Of a stretch of 61,028 nucleotides of DNA, positions 1 through 8,440 are shown piece after piece (the stretch's first letter is position 1; every line of letters begins with the position of its first letter). The notes beneath the pieces were generated by a model. That model was not told the DNA's origin, did not search any database, and worked only from the letters and a program-made list of their open reading frames with translations. Both the position numbers and the translations under genes were made by a program. This DNA comes from an uncultured archaeon (lineage in GTDB: Archaea; Thermoproteota; Nitrososphaeria_A; Caldarchaeales; Calditenuaceae): contig CAKZUF010000021.1 of assembly GCA_937921685.1 (NCBI GenBank), positions 1 through 61,028 on the forward strand. The letters run 5' to 3'.

Positions 1-250
1 GTTAGAACTAGGCCGTCGGGAAGTGTTTAAGACTCGCCCCACACCACGCCGAAAGTGAGGGACGGTAACGAGGAGGCCTGCGTTGTATGAGACCCTCCTA
101 TGCCTCTCCTTGAGACTAATCCATTAGTGCATCATTTAGGCGAGCAGATCAGGACTAGGCTAGGGCTCTAGAGGCTCAGAAACCAATACGCAAACATGTA
201 GAGGATCTCTCAAGAAAGCTATAAGGGATTAAAACAATATATAAAATCCT
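1..250. other. Gene-poor degenerate region
   Basis: No complete gene is visible. A short reading segment ending at about 180 (PLLETNPLVHHLGEQIRTRL) looks protein-like but is interrupted by stops in every frame, so it may be the decayed 3' end of a gene. A TATA-like AT stretch lies at 235-247, and a 24-codon ORF (251-325) beginning MDPRVEDMVEEIEKV follows it. I cannot assign either. Confidence 0.25.
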
Positions 251-351
251 ATGGACCCAAGGGTCGAAGATATGGTGGAGGAGATCGAGAAGGTCAACCC
301 ACCGCTAGACTGGCTTGAACGATGATGATCTCCTCCTAAAATCGATATGAG

Positions 352-525
352 TTATTTCTCCAGGTTCTCTCGTCCATTCAGGCTTAAGCTCTTGATCCAC
401 CTCATCCTCTCCGAGACGTCCAAAACCTTGAGGTGCTCCAGTGCGGGCCTAATGTGCTGGAAGTCCTTTGGAATCTCCCCCTGTGGAGCTCTTAGCCCTC
501 GTGACGACCCTACAGCCCATCTCAT
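352..525 (-). CDS. Small hypothetical protein or gene remnant
   Basis: A 57-residue ORF that reads like genuine protein in its second half (GEIPKDFQHIRPALEHLKVL, ending RENLEK). An AT-rich patch at 545-580 could supply a divergent promoter shared with the HAD gene at 586. I do not recognise a family. The first 15 residues look less convincing, and the surrounding region carries other broken fragments, so this may be the 3' end of a decayed gene rather than an active one. Confidence 0.3.
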   Translation of the reverse strand: MRWAVGSSRGLRAPQGEIPKDFQHIRPALEHLKVLDVSERMRWIKSLSLNGRENLEK

Positions 526-585
526 ACGTCCTCACTCGTCCATAAAATTAGCGAAGATAAAATAATATACGTTTAAACCCTATGG

Positions 586-1200
586 GTGAGGGGTGTGACT
601 AGGATAAAGAAGGGTAGTGCTCCTTCTAACCGGTCTATCCATCTAGCTCTCGATATAGATGGGGTGTTGTCGGACTCTATGGGGCGCTGGGTTGAGATCT
701 GGAACTCGAAGTTTGGCTACCCGAGGCTTTCAGTCGAGGATATACGTGAGTGGGATTTCTGGCGTGGTTTAGGAATAACCTTGGAGACTTTTAACGAGGT
801 GTTCGACGAGGTTTGGCGAGGATGGATCCACCTGAGGCCGCTGGAGGAAAATATCGGAGAAAAGGTCGCGCGCCTCGCATATTTTGGCAGGGTCGACATA
901 GTTAGTGGTAGGTCGACAAGACATCTACCCTACGTGAAGAGCTGGCTCAGACATCATGGAGTAAAGTACGACTCCATCTTTCTCGGTGTCCGCTCGAAGA
1001 GCAGGCTAATCCACGACGTGTTTATCGACGACTCGCCTGTTGAGGCTGCCCGGATAGCCGAGACCGCCAGATATGTCTTACTCCGAGACCAACCTTGGAA
1101 CAGGAGCGTACCTGAAAGCAAATTCATCATTAGGGTCAGAAACCTGGAGGAGGCCTTCAAGAAACTGGCCGAGGAGGTTTTCCCCGGAGCCCTCCCCTAA
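586..1200 (+). CDS. HAD-superfamily phosphatase, 5'(3')-deoxyribonucleotidase-like
   Basis: The 204-residue product has the HAD nucleophile motif DIDGVLSD (Asp23 and Asp25), a following WVEIWNSKFG helix, a serine-containing motif II (DIVSGRST) and a motif IV of the form FIDDSPVEAA near residue 155. This arrangement is typical of the NT5C-type deoxyribonucleotidase branch, which removes phosphate from nucleotides in the cytosol; the exact substrate cannot be read from sequence. No ATG is in frame; GTG at 586 or GTG at 595 is the start, about 25 bp after a TATA-like stretch (560-573). The gene ends 14 bp before the NuoM-like gene, so the two may be co-transcribed. Confidence 0.75.
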   Translation: MRGVTRIKKGSAPSNRSIHLALDIDGVLSDSMGRWVEIWNSKFGYPRLSVEDIREWDFWRGLGITLETFNEVFDEVWRGWIHLRPLEENIGEKVARLAYFGRVDIVSGRSTRHLPYVKSWLRHHGVKYDSIFLGVRSKSRLIHDVFIDDSPVEAARIAETARYVLLRDQPWNRSVPESKFIIRVRNLEEAFKKLAEEVFPGALP

Positions 1201-1214
1201 AACAGCTATTTATT

Positions 1215-2693
<1,479 letters not shown>

Positions 2694-2713
2694 CAAGGGC
2701 TACGCCCTGACAG

Positions 2714-2723
2714 ATTTTTATAC
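2714..2723 (+). promoter_or_regulatory. TATA box for ilvE
   Basis: An ATTTTTATAC element centred about 26 bp before the ATG at 2745. The spacing predicts transcription starting at or next to the start codon, i.e. a leaderless mRNA. Confidence 0.6.
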
Positions 2724-2744
2724 AGCGGTGTCGCGGGCACTGTT

Positions 2745-3632
2745 ATGCAGGAGCCCCTCGTCTACATCGACGGAGAATTCTATGCAAAATCCGCTGCAAA
2801 GATCTCAGTCTTCGACCACGGCTTCCTCTACGGGGACGGCGTCTTCGAGGGGATAAGGGTGTATGAGGGCGTCATATTCAAGCTTAGAGAACACGTCGAG
2901 AGGCTATACAGGTCTGCCAAGGCTATACGGCTCGAGATCCCTATGACGGTGGAAGAGATGATTGACTCGGTAGTCAAGACCGTGAGAGTCAATGGAGCCC
3001 GCGACGCATATATCAGGCTGGTTGTAACGAGAGGCGTCGGAGATTTAGGTTTAGATCCGCGGAAATGCGGCAAACCTTCAGTCATAATCATTGTTGAACA
3101 GCTTGAACCGATTCTCGGAGCGAAGGCCCGCGAGTCAGGTGTCAGGCTAATAATCAGCTCCACGCGGAGGGACCCGGTATACGCGACCTCCCACGAGATC
3201 AAGAGCCTCAACTATCTAAACAGCATCCTAGCTAAGTTGGAGGCGATAGCGGCTGGTGCAGACGACGCAATCATGCTTGACTCGCGCGGATTCGTCTCAG
3301 AAGCAACTGGAGCCAACCTATTCGCCGTATGGGATGAAGCCCTGTTTACACCACCAGTAGCCGCAGGAATCCTACCCGGGATAACCCGCGCGGTAGTCAT
3401 GGGGATAGCCCGAAAAATGGGAATCCCTGTACATGAGCGCGACATAACCCCCACAGAACTTTTAACAAGCAGTGAGGTCTTCCTAACCGGGACCGGTGCC
3501 GAGATAGTCCCAGTAGCCATGATAAGCGGAGTCAAGATAGGAAAGACAGTCCCAGGCCCTATCACGAAGAGGATAATCGAGGAGTTTGACAGGATTAAGT
3601 CAGACCCAGCCAACGGTGTGAAAGCACTCTAA
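2745..3632 (+). CDS. ilvE: Branched-chain amino acid aminotransferase (class IV PLP)
   Basis: The 295-residue product is a fold-type IV transaminase catalysing the last step of valine, leucine and isoleucine synthesis (and the first of their breakdown) with 2-oxoglutarate/glutamate. Diagnostic features are FDHGFLYGDGVFEGIR at residues 23-38, the PLP lysine in HEIKSLNYLN (Lys153), the cofactor-contacting glutamate in SEATGANLFAV (about 187), and TGTGAE near the C-terminus. Length is normal. It has its own leaderless promoter, separate from the NuoM-like gene 51 bp upstream. D-amino-acid aminotransferase and aminodeoxychorismate lyase share the fold, but the overall motif set fits IlvE best. 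Confidence 0.9.
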   Translation: MQEPLVYIDGEFYAKSAAKISVFDHGFLYGDGVFEGIRVYEGVIFKLREHVERLYRSAKAIRLEIPMTVEEMIDSVVKTVRVNGARDAYIRLVVTRGVGDLGLDPRKCGKPSVIIIVEQLEPILGAKARESGVRLIISSTRRDPVYATSHEIKSLNYLNSILAKLEAIAAGADDAIMLDSRGFVSEATGANLFAVWDEALFTPPVAAGILPGITRAVVMGIARKMGIPVHERDITPTELLTSSEVFLTGTGAEIVPVAMISGVKIGKTVPGPITKRIIEEFDRIKSDPANGVKAL

Positions 3633-3670
3633 AAAAGGGATAAAGTAGAAAGAGGCTAGAGAAAAGCTAG

Positions 3671-3841
3671 GTATGCGATGTTTCACAGGTTTATGGCGGG
3701 CAACAAAGGGAGAGCACCTATCCACACCCTCTCACTCCTAGCAACTTCCTCGTCGCAATACTGTCTTTTATTGACTGGTCACAGGTTCTGAACTACATTG
3801 GACCACGCAGTCCAGACTCGGAGCCAATACGCTACATTTAG
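3671..3841 (+). pseudogene. Possible decayed gene fragment
   Basis: The frame from the stop at 3668-3670 to the stop at 3839-3841 encodes protein-like sequence including TPSNFLVAILSFIDWSQVLN and PRSPDSEPIRYI. There is no ATG, GTG or TTG in frame. It is probably the 3' part of a gene that has lost its beginning. I do not recognise the family. Confidence 0.2.
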
Positions 3842-3927
3842 AAAAAGTGGGGGTGGATACATTAAATAAATCTGCTCCAGACCGAAGAATCTAGATAACC
3901 CCACCTAACAGATACAAGATCGACAAT

Positions 3928-3940
3928 CTTTAATACATCC
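3928..3940 (+). promoter_or_regulatory. Promoter of tiny basic peptide gene (copy 1)
   Basis: CTTTAATACATCC, a TATA-like element centred about 33 bp before the ATG at 3966. Together with the ACTCACGAGAAAGGT leader just before the ATG, it matches the corresponding sequence before the peptide gene at 35481-35546 (minus strand), at nearly identical spacing. Confidence 0.5.
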
Positions 3941-3965
3941 AAACTCTACAACTCACGAGAAAGGT

Positions 3966-4019
3966 ATGCCGCGGAAAAAGAAAGCCAGCACCAGAAAGAG
4001 GAAGGCTGGGAAGAAATAA
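3966..4019 (+). CDS. Tiny lysine/arginine-rich peptide (17 aa), copy 1
   Basis: The predicted product, MPRKKKASTRKRKAGKK, has 10 Lys/Arg in 17 residues and no acidic residue. Such composition suggests binding to nucleic acid or the ribosome, comparable in size and charge to very small ribosomal proteins (eL41, bTHX), but I see no sequence match to either. Support for it being real is comparative: a second gene at 35481-35546 has a similar product, and the two share a TATA element and a nearly identical leader ending GAGAAAGGTATG. It stands alone between ilvE and the znu operon. Confidence 0.5.
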   Translation: MPRKKKASTRKRKAGKK

Positions 4020-4122
4020 GCGACCTGAAAGATTAGAGGGGAAAGCACCAACAGTATAAGCCGCAGCTGCTCCATAAGGTCTGTCCCGGAGGACGATAGA
4101 ATGCGGGGAGGCTTCGTCTACG

Positions 4123-4308
4123 CTACGAATTTTTGGCCGGTCTCATCCACTCAAACCCATTCTCCAGTATTTCGAGCCTTTGAGATTGAGGCTGACCAGT
4201 CTTAGGGAAGGCTGAGAGTTCTAAGGAGCTTCTAAGCCTATTCACCATGCCTTCTCCGAGGAACACGGCGTTTGTAGCGGCCCTAATCGTCCTACAGACG
4301 TAGACCAA
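4123..4308 (-). CDS. Hypothetical protein, possibly a remnant
   Basis: A 61-residue ORF overlapping the last 17 nt of the permease gene upstream of it. Codon use (AGG/AGA for Arg) matches neighbouring genes and the latter part (RLEILENGFEWMRP) looks protein-like. No family, domain or membrane segment is recognisable. It could be a small gene at the end of the znu operon, a fragment of a decayed gene, or chance. Confidence 0.28.
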   Translation of the reverse strand: MVYVCRTIRAATNAVFLGEGMVNRLRSSLELSAFPKTGQPQSQRLEILENGFEWMRPAKNS

Positions 4309-5098
4309 GCCTAGTCAAAAAGAGGGAGATGGCTAAAACGCCCAACAAGACAAAGACCGTCGCAGCGCCCGGAGAAATGTCCAGAAAATAAGATAGCAAG
4401 ACACCGAAGAAGAGTGCGACCTCGCCGAAAACTACCGAGAATAGGATGGCCCTACGCATGGAGGAGACGAGCACCCCCCCAGCCATCACCGGGATAACGA
4501 TTAGAGCAGTAACGAGAAGCACGCCCACAACCCTAACACTAACTGCCACGGCAAGACCAGTAACGAGTGCAAACAAAACCTCGTACAGCCCAACATTCAC
4601 ACCCCTAACACGCGCCAACTCTTCACTAACTGCATAGAGCAAAACACCACCAAAATTATGCAGGACAAAAACCAGAGCGAAGACAGAGACGAGGAGACCC
4701 GCAACAATATCCTCAACCCCTACCGCCAAAACACTCCCAAACAAGACAGATCCCAAACTAACCCGCGCACCCCTAGAAATCGCAACCGCGGCAACAGCAG
4801 CGCTCAACGACAAAAGAATCGCCAAAACCTGGTCACCTGAGAGGCCAAACCCTCTAACAAGCCTCAAAGCCCAAAAAACGCCCACAACCACAACCACATA
4901 AGCCAGATAAACCCCCGAAACACCGAACAGCGCACCCAAAGCCACAGAAGCCAGGACAAAATGAGAGGAGGAGTCGCCTAGGAGGGAAAGCCTCTTAGGG
5001 ACAATAAAACAGCCCACAAAGGGTAGGATAAACCCGGCCACCAAGCCGGCCAAGAAAGCCCTCTGCATAAAGGGCTGGAGAAAAGCCTCAAAAACCAA
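4292..5098 (-). CDS. znuB: Zinc/manganese ABC transporter permease (ABC-3 family)
   Basis: A 268-residue membrane protein with about eight hydrophobic helices and the ABC-3 signature: GCFIVPKRLSLLGDSSSHFVLASVALG near the N-terminus, where the Asp and His in GDSSSH are conserved, and VRVVGVLLVTALIVIPV in the second half. It forms the membrane channel of a high-affinity divalent-metal importer with the ATPase encoded 2 bp upstream and the metal-binding protein before that. The family imports Zn, Mn or Fe; the metal cannot be fixed from the permease alone. Confidence 0.88.
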   Translation of the reverse strand: MVFEAFLQPFMQRAFLAGLVAGFILPFVGCFIVPKRLSLLGDSSSHFVLASVALGALFGVSGVYLAYVVVVVGVFWALRLVRGFGLSGDQVLAILLSLSAAVAAVAISRGARVSLGSVLFGSVLAVGVEDIVAGLLVSVFALVFVLHNFGGVLLYAVSEELARVRGVNVGLYEVLFALVTGLAVAVSVRVVGVLLVTALIVIPVMAGGVLVSSMRRAILFSVVFGEVALFFGVLLSYFLDISPGAATVFVLLGVLAISLFLTRLGLRL

Positions 5099-5100
5099 GG

Positions 5101-5832
5101 CTAATGCCCATGCCTAACCAAATACACGTGGAACCCATAGATGTTACAGAGCTGCTCGGAGTTAACCAGCTCACCAATATCACCGTCAAAGAGAGCTCCA
5201 CGGTTAACACAGATCACACGAGAAGCCAAGGTCGACAGGGCCGCAACATCATGCGTAGCTATAATGGCTGAGAGACCCCACTCCGCGCGAAGCCTCTCCA
5301 AGAGCTGCATAAACGCGGCAACACCACCCTGATCAAGAAAGACCGTAGGCTCGTCAAGAAGCAACAGCTCAGGCCTGTTGACCAGAGAGGCCGCAAGCAT
5401 AACCCTCTGTAGATTACCACCGGATAGGTCGTGAATCCTTAGATCAAGAATCCCCTCAGGATACTCGACACCCACCAGCCTCAGGGCCTCCACAGGGCTT
5501 AAACCACCCTTAACAACCCTCGAAGCCCGGAGAAACTCACCAACACTGATCGGCATTCTCTCAAAAAATGTCGCAGCATTCTGGGGGAGATAGCCCACAC
5601 GCCACCACTCCCTAAAACTCTTAACATCAACCCCAAAAACCCTGACAATACCCCTAACAGGCCGAACCAGGCCAACAATAGCTCTAAGAATCGTCGACTT
5701 TCCACCACCATTCGGCCCCAATAGGAATACGACCTCCCGCGGACCTAGCCTAAACGAGATATTACTAACAGCCTCGACGCCTCGGACATAGGAGATAGAG
5801 ACATTATCAAAGACTACAACGGGTTCAGCCAC
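5101..5832 (-). CDS. znuC: Zinc/manganese ABC transporter ATP-binding protein
   Basis: The 243-residue ATPase powers the metal importer. It shows Walker A (GPNGGGKST, about residues 38-46), Q-loop (GYLPQ), ABC signature (LSGGNLQRV), Walker B (LLLLDEPTVFLD) and the H-loop histidine (ATHD). Its start overlaps the end of the binding-protein gene by 8 nt, indicating translational coupling within the znuA-znuC-znuB operon. Length is normal for the family. Confidence 0.9.
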   Translation of the reverse strand: MAEPVVVFDNVSISYVRGVEAVSNISFRLGPREVVFLLGPNGGGKSTILRAIVGLVRPVRGIVRVFGVDVKSFREWWRVGYLPQNAATFFERMPISVGEFLRASRVVKGGLSPVEALRLVGVEYPEGILDLRIHDLSGGNLQRVMLAASLVNRPELLLLDEPTVFLDQGGVAAFMQLLERLRAEWGLSAIIATHDVAALSTLASRVICVNRGALFDGDIGELVNSEQLCNIYGFHVYLVRHGH

Positions 5833-6721
5833 ACTTGAATCCCTCCTCTAACGCCTGTAAATTCAGACGCATCAAATAGACATAACCTTTCCCCTCCCGC
5901 ACGTCCTCAAGCGTCAAACCCTCCCCCGTATAAAGCATCAAGACCCTTAGACCAAACTCCCTAGCTAAAGACTCGACTATAGGGTGGACAAAATTATCCT
6001 CAGCATATATCGCGCAGCCGCCCTCCAAAGCCTCTCTAACCTCTATGATGTGCGAGGCTGTGGGCTCCTCCTCTTCATGCCCTAACACCGGTATGACCCT
6101 AAGACTATAAGCCTCCGCCAGATACCTGAAGGCATCGTGTTGGGTGACGAGGACCCGGCCCCTATAGGGGGCCAGCGCAATGGAGAGTTCCTCATGCAGC
6201 CTATCAAGCTCACCAAGCATCGCAACTGCATTCTTCCTAATCCTTGGAGCCAGCTCGGGAAACTCTAAAGACAACTCGCGGGCCAGATTCTCGATTAGGG
6301 TCTTCACATTGCGGGGATCCAGCCATAGGTGGACGTCATATCCCACACCCTCCTCCAGCCTCAGGAGAGCCACACCCTCAGAGGCCTTAAAGCTCCTAAC
6401 ACCGGCTGACCCTGCGATCCTCGCACCCCAGTCATCAAACCCCTCCACAGTCCAGACGAGAAGCCGCGACCGGGCAGCCTCTCTGACAGCCTCGGGAGTA
6501 GGCTCCCAGTCGTGAATCTCGACACCAGGTGGGAGGAGCTGGACAACTTGAATCTCGCCGTCACTAAGCCGGTAAACAATCTCGCCGAGTAGCCCCCAAG
6601 TAACTGCGACTGAGTTTTCGCGAGGAGCACTGGGGAAAAACTGGCTTCCCAGCAACAGCAGAGAGGAAAAAATCACTGCCACCGCAACGACGGCGAGCAA
6701 CACTACAAACCTTAGTTTCAT
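5825..6721 (-). CDS. znuA: Metal ABC transporter substrate-binding protein (cluster A-1)
   Basis: A 298-residue exported metal-binding lipoprotein-like protein. The N-terminus is a basic-hydrophobic signal or anchor (MKLRFVVLLAVVAVAV) without a lipobox cysteine. Probable metal ligands sit in IHDWEPTPE, VHLWLDP and VTQHDAF (three histidines) and in YAEDNF (acidic fourth ligand). An acidic GHEEEEP loop takes the place of the long His-rich loop of classical ZnuA, so Mn or Fe remains possible. It is the first gene of the operon. The promoter, on the minus strand at about 6755-6768, overlaps a perfect palindrome. Confidence 0.85.
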   Translation of the reverse strand: MKLRFVVLLAVVAVAVIFSSLLLLGSQFFPSAPRENSVAVTWGLLGEIVYRLSDGEIQVVQLLPPGVEIHDWEPTPEAVREAARSRLLVWTVEGFDDWGARIAGSAGVRSFKASEGVALLRLEEGVGYDVHLWLDPRNVKTLIENLARELSLEFPELAPRIRKNAVAMLGELDRLHEELSIALAPYRGRVLVTQHDAFRYLAEAYSLRVIPVLGHEEEEPTASHIIEVREALEGGCAIYAEDNFVHPIVESLAREFGLRVLMLYTGEGLTLEDVREGKGYVYLMRLNLQALEEGFKCG

Positions 6722-6741
6722 TTTGTAGGAATCACCATCGA

Positions 6742-6764
6742 AAATTTAGGCTCGACCTAAATTT
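6742..6764. promoter_or_regulatory. DtxR/MntR-like operator over the znuA promoter
   Basis: A perfect inverted repeat, AAATTTAGG then CTCGA then CCTAAATTT, 21 bp before the znuA start codon and overlapping its TATA region. The TTAGG-n5-CCTAA core closely resembles binding sites of DtxR-family metal-dependent repressors, which shut off metal uptake when metal is plentiful. No DtxR-family gene is in this window. Confidence 0.65.
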
Positions 6765-6818
6765 AAACTTGCGTCAAGCACTCCCATTGGACCCAGGCCC
6801 CATAAGTCTCACGGAAAG

Positions 6819-6827
6819 CTAATATAG
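6819..6827 (+). promoter_or_regulatory. TATA box for the eS30-epimerase pair
   Basis: CTAATATAG lies 26-34 bp before the eS30 ATG at 6853, consistent with a transcript beginning a few bases before the gene. Confidence 0.45.
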
Positions 6828-6852
6828 ACGCGGAGAATAGCTAGGTCTTGGA

Positions 6853-7008
6853 ATGCCATCCCACGGCTCAATAACAAAGGCAGGCAAGGTCAGAAGCCAG
6901 ACACCAAAGATAGAACCACGGCCACACAAGTCACCAATACCCAGAGAGAGAAACCGGAACAACTACATCAAGAGGGTGTTGAACGCCTCCACGCAGCAAA
7001 GAGAATAG
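6853..7008 (+). CDS. rps30e: Small ribosomal subunit protein eS30
   Basis: The 51-residue product begins MPSHGSITKAGKVRSQTPKI, which is the conserved start of archaeal/eukaryotic eS30, continues with a basic region, and has the characteristic NRNNYIKRV segment near the C-terminus. It is a component of the 30S subunit near the decoding region; in archaea it occurs in the TACK lineages. The gene has its own TATA box and ends 1 nt before the start of the epimerase gene, so the two are almost certainly on one mRNA. Too short to be caught by a 60-residue ORF cut-off. Confidence 0.92.
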   Translation: MPSHGSITKAGKVRSQTPKIEPRPHKSPIPRERNRNNYIKRVLNASTQQRE

Positions 7009-7009
7009 A

Positions 7010-7960
7010 ATGGAGAGCCCAGTTCTCCTCACCGGGGGAGCCGGCTTTCTAGGAAGCCACATCTTAGACAGGCTCCTCAGCCAGCAAGTAGAGACAGTGG
7101 TGTTGGACAACTTCTCATCCGGCCAGTGGGTAAACATTGCACACCATGGAGGCAGTAGACTGCTCAAGATAGTCGAGGGCGACATCAGGGATAGGGAGGC
7201 GGTAGACAAGGCGTTGCGGGGCTGCAAAACCATAATCCACCTAGCTGCGAACCCGGAGGTCAGAATGGGAGACCCCGAAGAACACCTGGAGCACAACATA
7301 AGGGGGACGCTAAATATTTTAGAGGCGGCTAGGCGGCTTGACGTATCACTCATAGCCTTCGCATCATCTTCCACAGTCTACGGCGAGGCAAAAACACTAC
7401 CAACGCCCGAGGACTACACACCCATGAAGCCAATCTCAACCTACGGCGCCTCAAAGCTTGCCTGCGAAGCCCTCCTCTCAGCCTACGCCCACACATACGG
7501 CCTCTCAGCAGTAGCCCTTAGATACGCCAACATAGTCGGACCTAGGGCGAGGCGCGGCGTAGTCTACGACTTCACCAGAAAGCTCATCGCAAATCCCAAC
7601 AGGCTCGAGATACTAGGGGACGGCACGCAGAAGAAGTCCTATATCTGGGTAGGCGATGCGGTAGAGGCAACACTAAAAACGACTGAGAAGCGGCTAGGCG
7701 ACTTCGAGGCCTATAACGTGGGAAGCATCGACGCCATAACTGTCAGAGAGGTTGCCGATACTGTTTGCGAGGCCCTTAACCTCAAAGGTGTAGAGTACGT
7801 ATTCGTAGGTGGGCCTGGCGGCCGAGGCTGGCCCGGCGACGTAAAGTTTATGCACCTAGACATCGGTAGGCTAATGGCCTTGGGCTGGGTGCCAAGATAC
7901 AATAGCAGGGAGGCTGTAGCTTTGGCTGCGCGGGAAATAAAAAACGAGCTCACAAGGTAG
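7010..7960 (+). CDS. NAD-dependent epimerase/dehydratase (UDP-glucose 4-epimerase-like)
   Basis: A 316-residue extended short-chain dehydrogenase. The Rossmann motif TGGAGFLGSH is at residues 7-16, the catalytic Ser/Thr in FASSSTVYG at about 118-126, and the YxxxK pair in YGASK at about 142-146; RYANIVGPR is the typical sugar-nucleotide segment. These enzymes act on UDP-, dTDP- or GDP-sugars; substrate is not determined, though GalE-type epimerases are the closest in feel. It follows the ribosomal protein eS30 gene by 1 nt, an association without an obvious functional logic. The start ATG at 7010 is favoured by that spacing. Confidence 0.85.
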   Translation: MESPVLLTGGAGFLGSHILDRLLSQQVETVVLDNFSSGQWVNIAHHGGSRLLKIVEGDIRDREAVDKALRGCKTIIHLAANPEVRMGDPEEHLEHNIRGTLNILEAARRLDVSLIAFASSSTVYGEAKTLPTPEDYTPMKPISTYGASKLACEALLSAYAHTYGLSAVALRYANIVGPRARRGVVYDFTRKLIANPNRLEILGDGTQKKSYIWVGDAVEATLKTTEKRLGDFEAYNVGSIDAITVREVADTVCEALNLKGVEYVFVGGPGGRGWPGDVKFMHLDIGRLMALGWVPRYNSREAVALAAREIKNELTR

Positions 7961-7965
7961 CGTTC

Positions 7966-8229
7966 TTATCTACTTTCTTCTGGCTTGGTGCCGCCTGTCT
8001 CTTGGGATAGCTCCTTTTCAATCTCCTCAAGCGGTTTTGGAGGAGGTGTCGTTGCTAGCGTGTATCCTATCCAAGCGAGGACTCCTAGTATCGCTGCTAC
8101 GCCGGCGAATGCGGTAATCTGTAGGACGAGAAGCGCCCACTGGCTGAAGAAGACCAGCCAGCCGTAAATGATGATACCGGCGATACAGCCGACAAGCAGC
8201 ACCATACCGAGTTGCTGATCCCTAGCCAA
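7966..8229 (-). CDS. Conserved small two-helix membrane protein
   Basis: An 87-residue protein with two hydrophobic helices (about residues 6-28 and 33-60) and a charged proline-rich cytoplasmic tail (TPPPKPLEEIEKEL). Similar short proteins with this tail occur in other TACK archaea as I recall, usually without a function or annotated vaguely as regulators. Nothing catalytic is visible. It is transcribed convergently with the epimerase, with a 5-bp gap. Confidence 0.65.
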   Translation of the reverse strand: MARDQQLGMVLLVGCIAGIIIYGWLVFFSQWALLVLQITAFAGVAAILGVLAWIGYTLATTPPPKPLEEIEKELSQETGGTKPEESR

Positions 8230-8440
8230 GCCGAGAAGGTAACGAGTAAAGCCACGATATAAGCGTTAGCTATGGCGCAGCCCTCATCTAAGCATCCATT
8301 CAACAGCCATGCAGCTGGTCACACACAATTTCCGAATTCCTAATGTTAACACGCTACACAGAAGGGATTACGGTAAGTCCTTGCTGGAAAAACTCTTAAA
8401 AAGGCATGTATAAACCCGATTATCAGGTGGCATTCCTCGA

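Larger units (their letters stand above)
3633..4122. other. 490-bp region with remnants and one tiny gene
   Basis: Apart from the peptide gene at 3966-4019, no complete gene is visible. A 57-codon open stretch at 3671-3841 reads like coding sequence but lacks a start. The remainder (4020-4122) shows nothing I can name. Confidence 0.4.

Noticed and set aside
1..180. C-terminal remnant of an IS200/IS605 TnpB-like protein
   Set aside because: The segment is protein-like at its end, but I could not identify zinc-finger or catalytic motifs or transposon ends, so the family assignment is unsupported.
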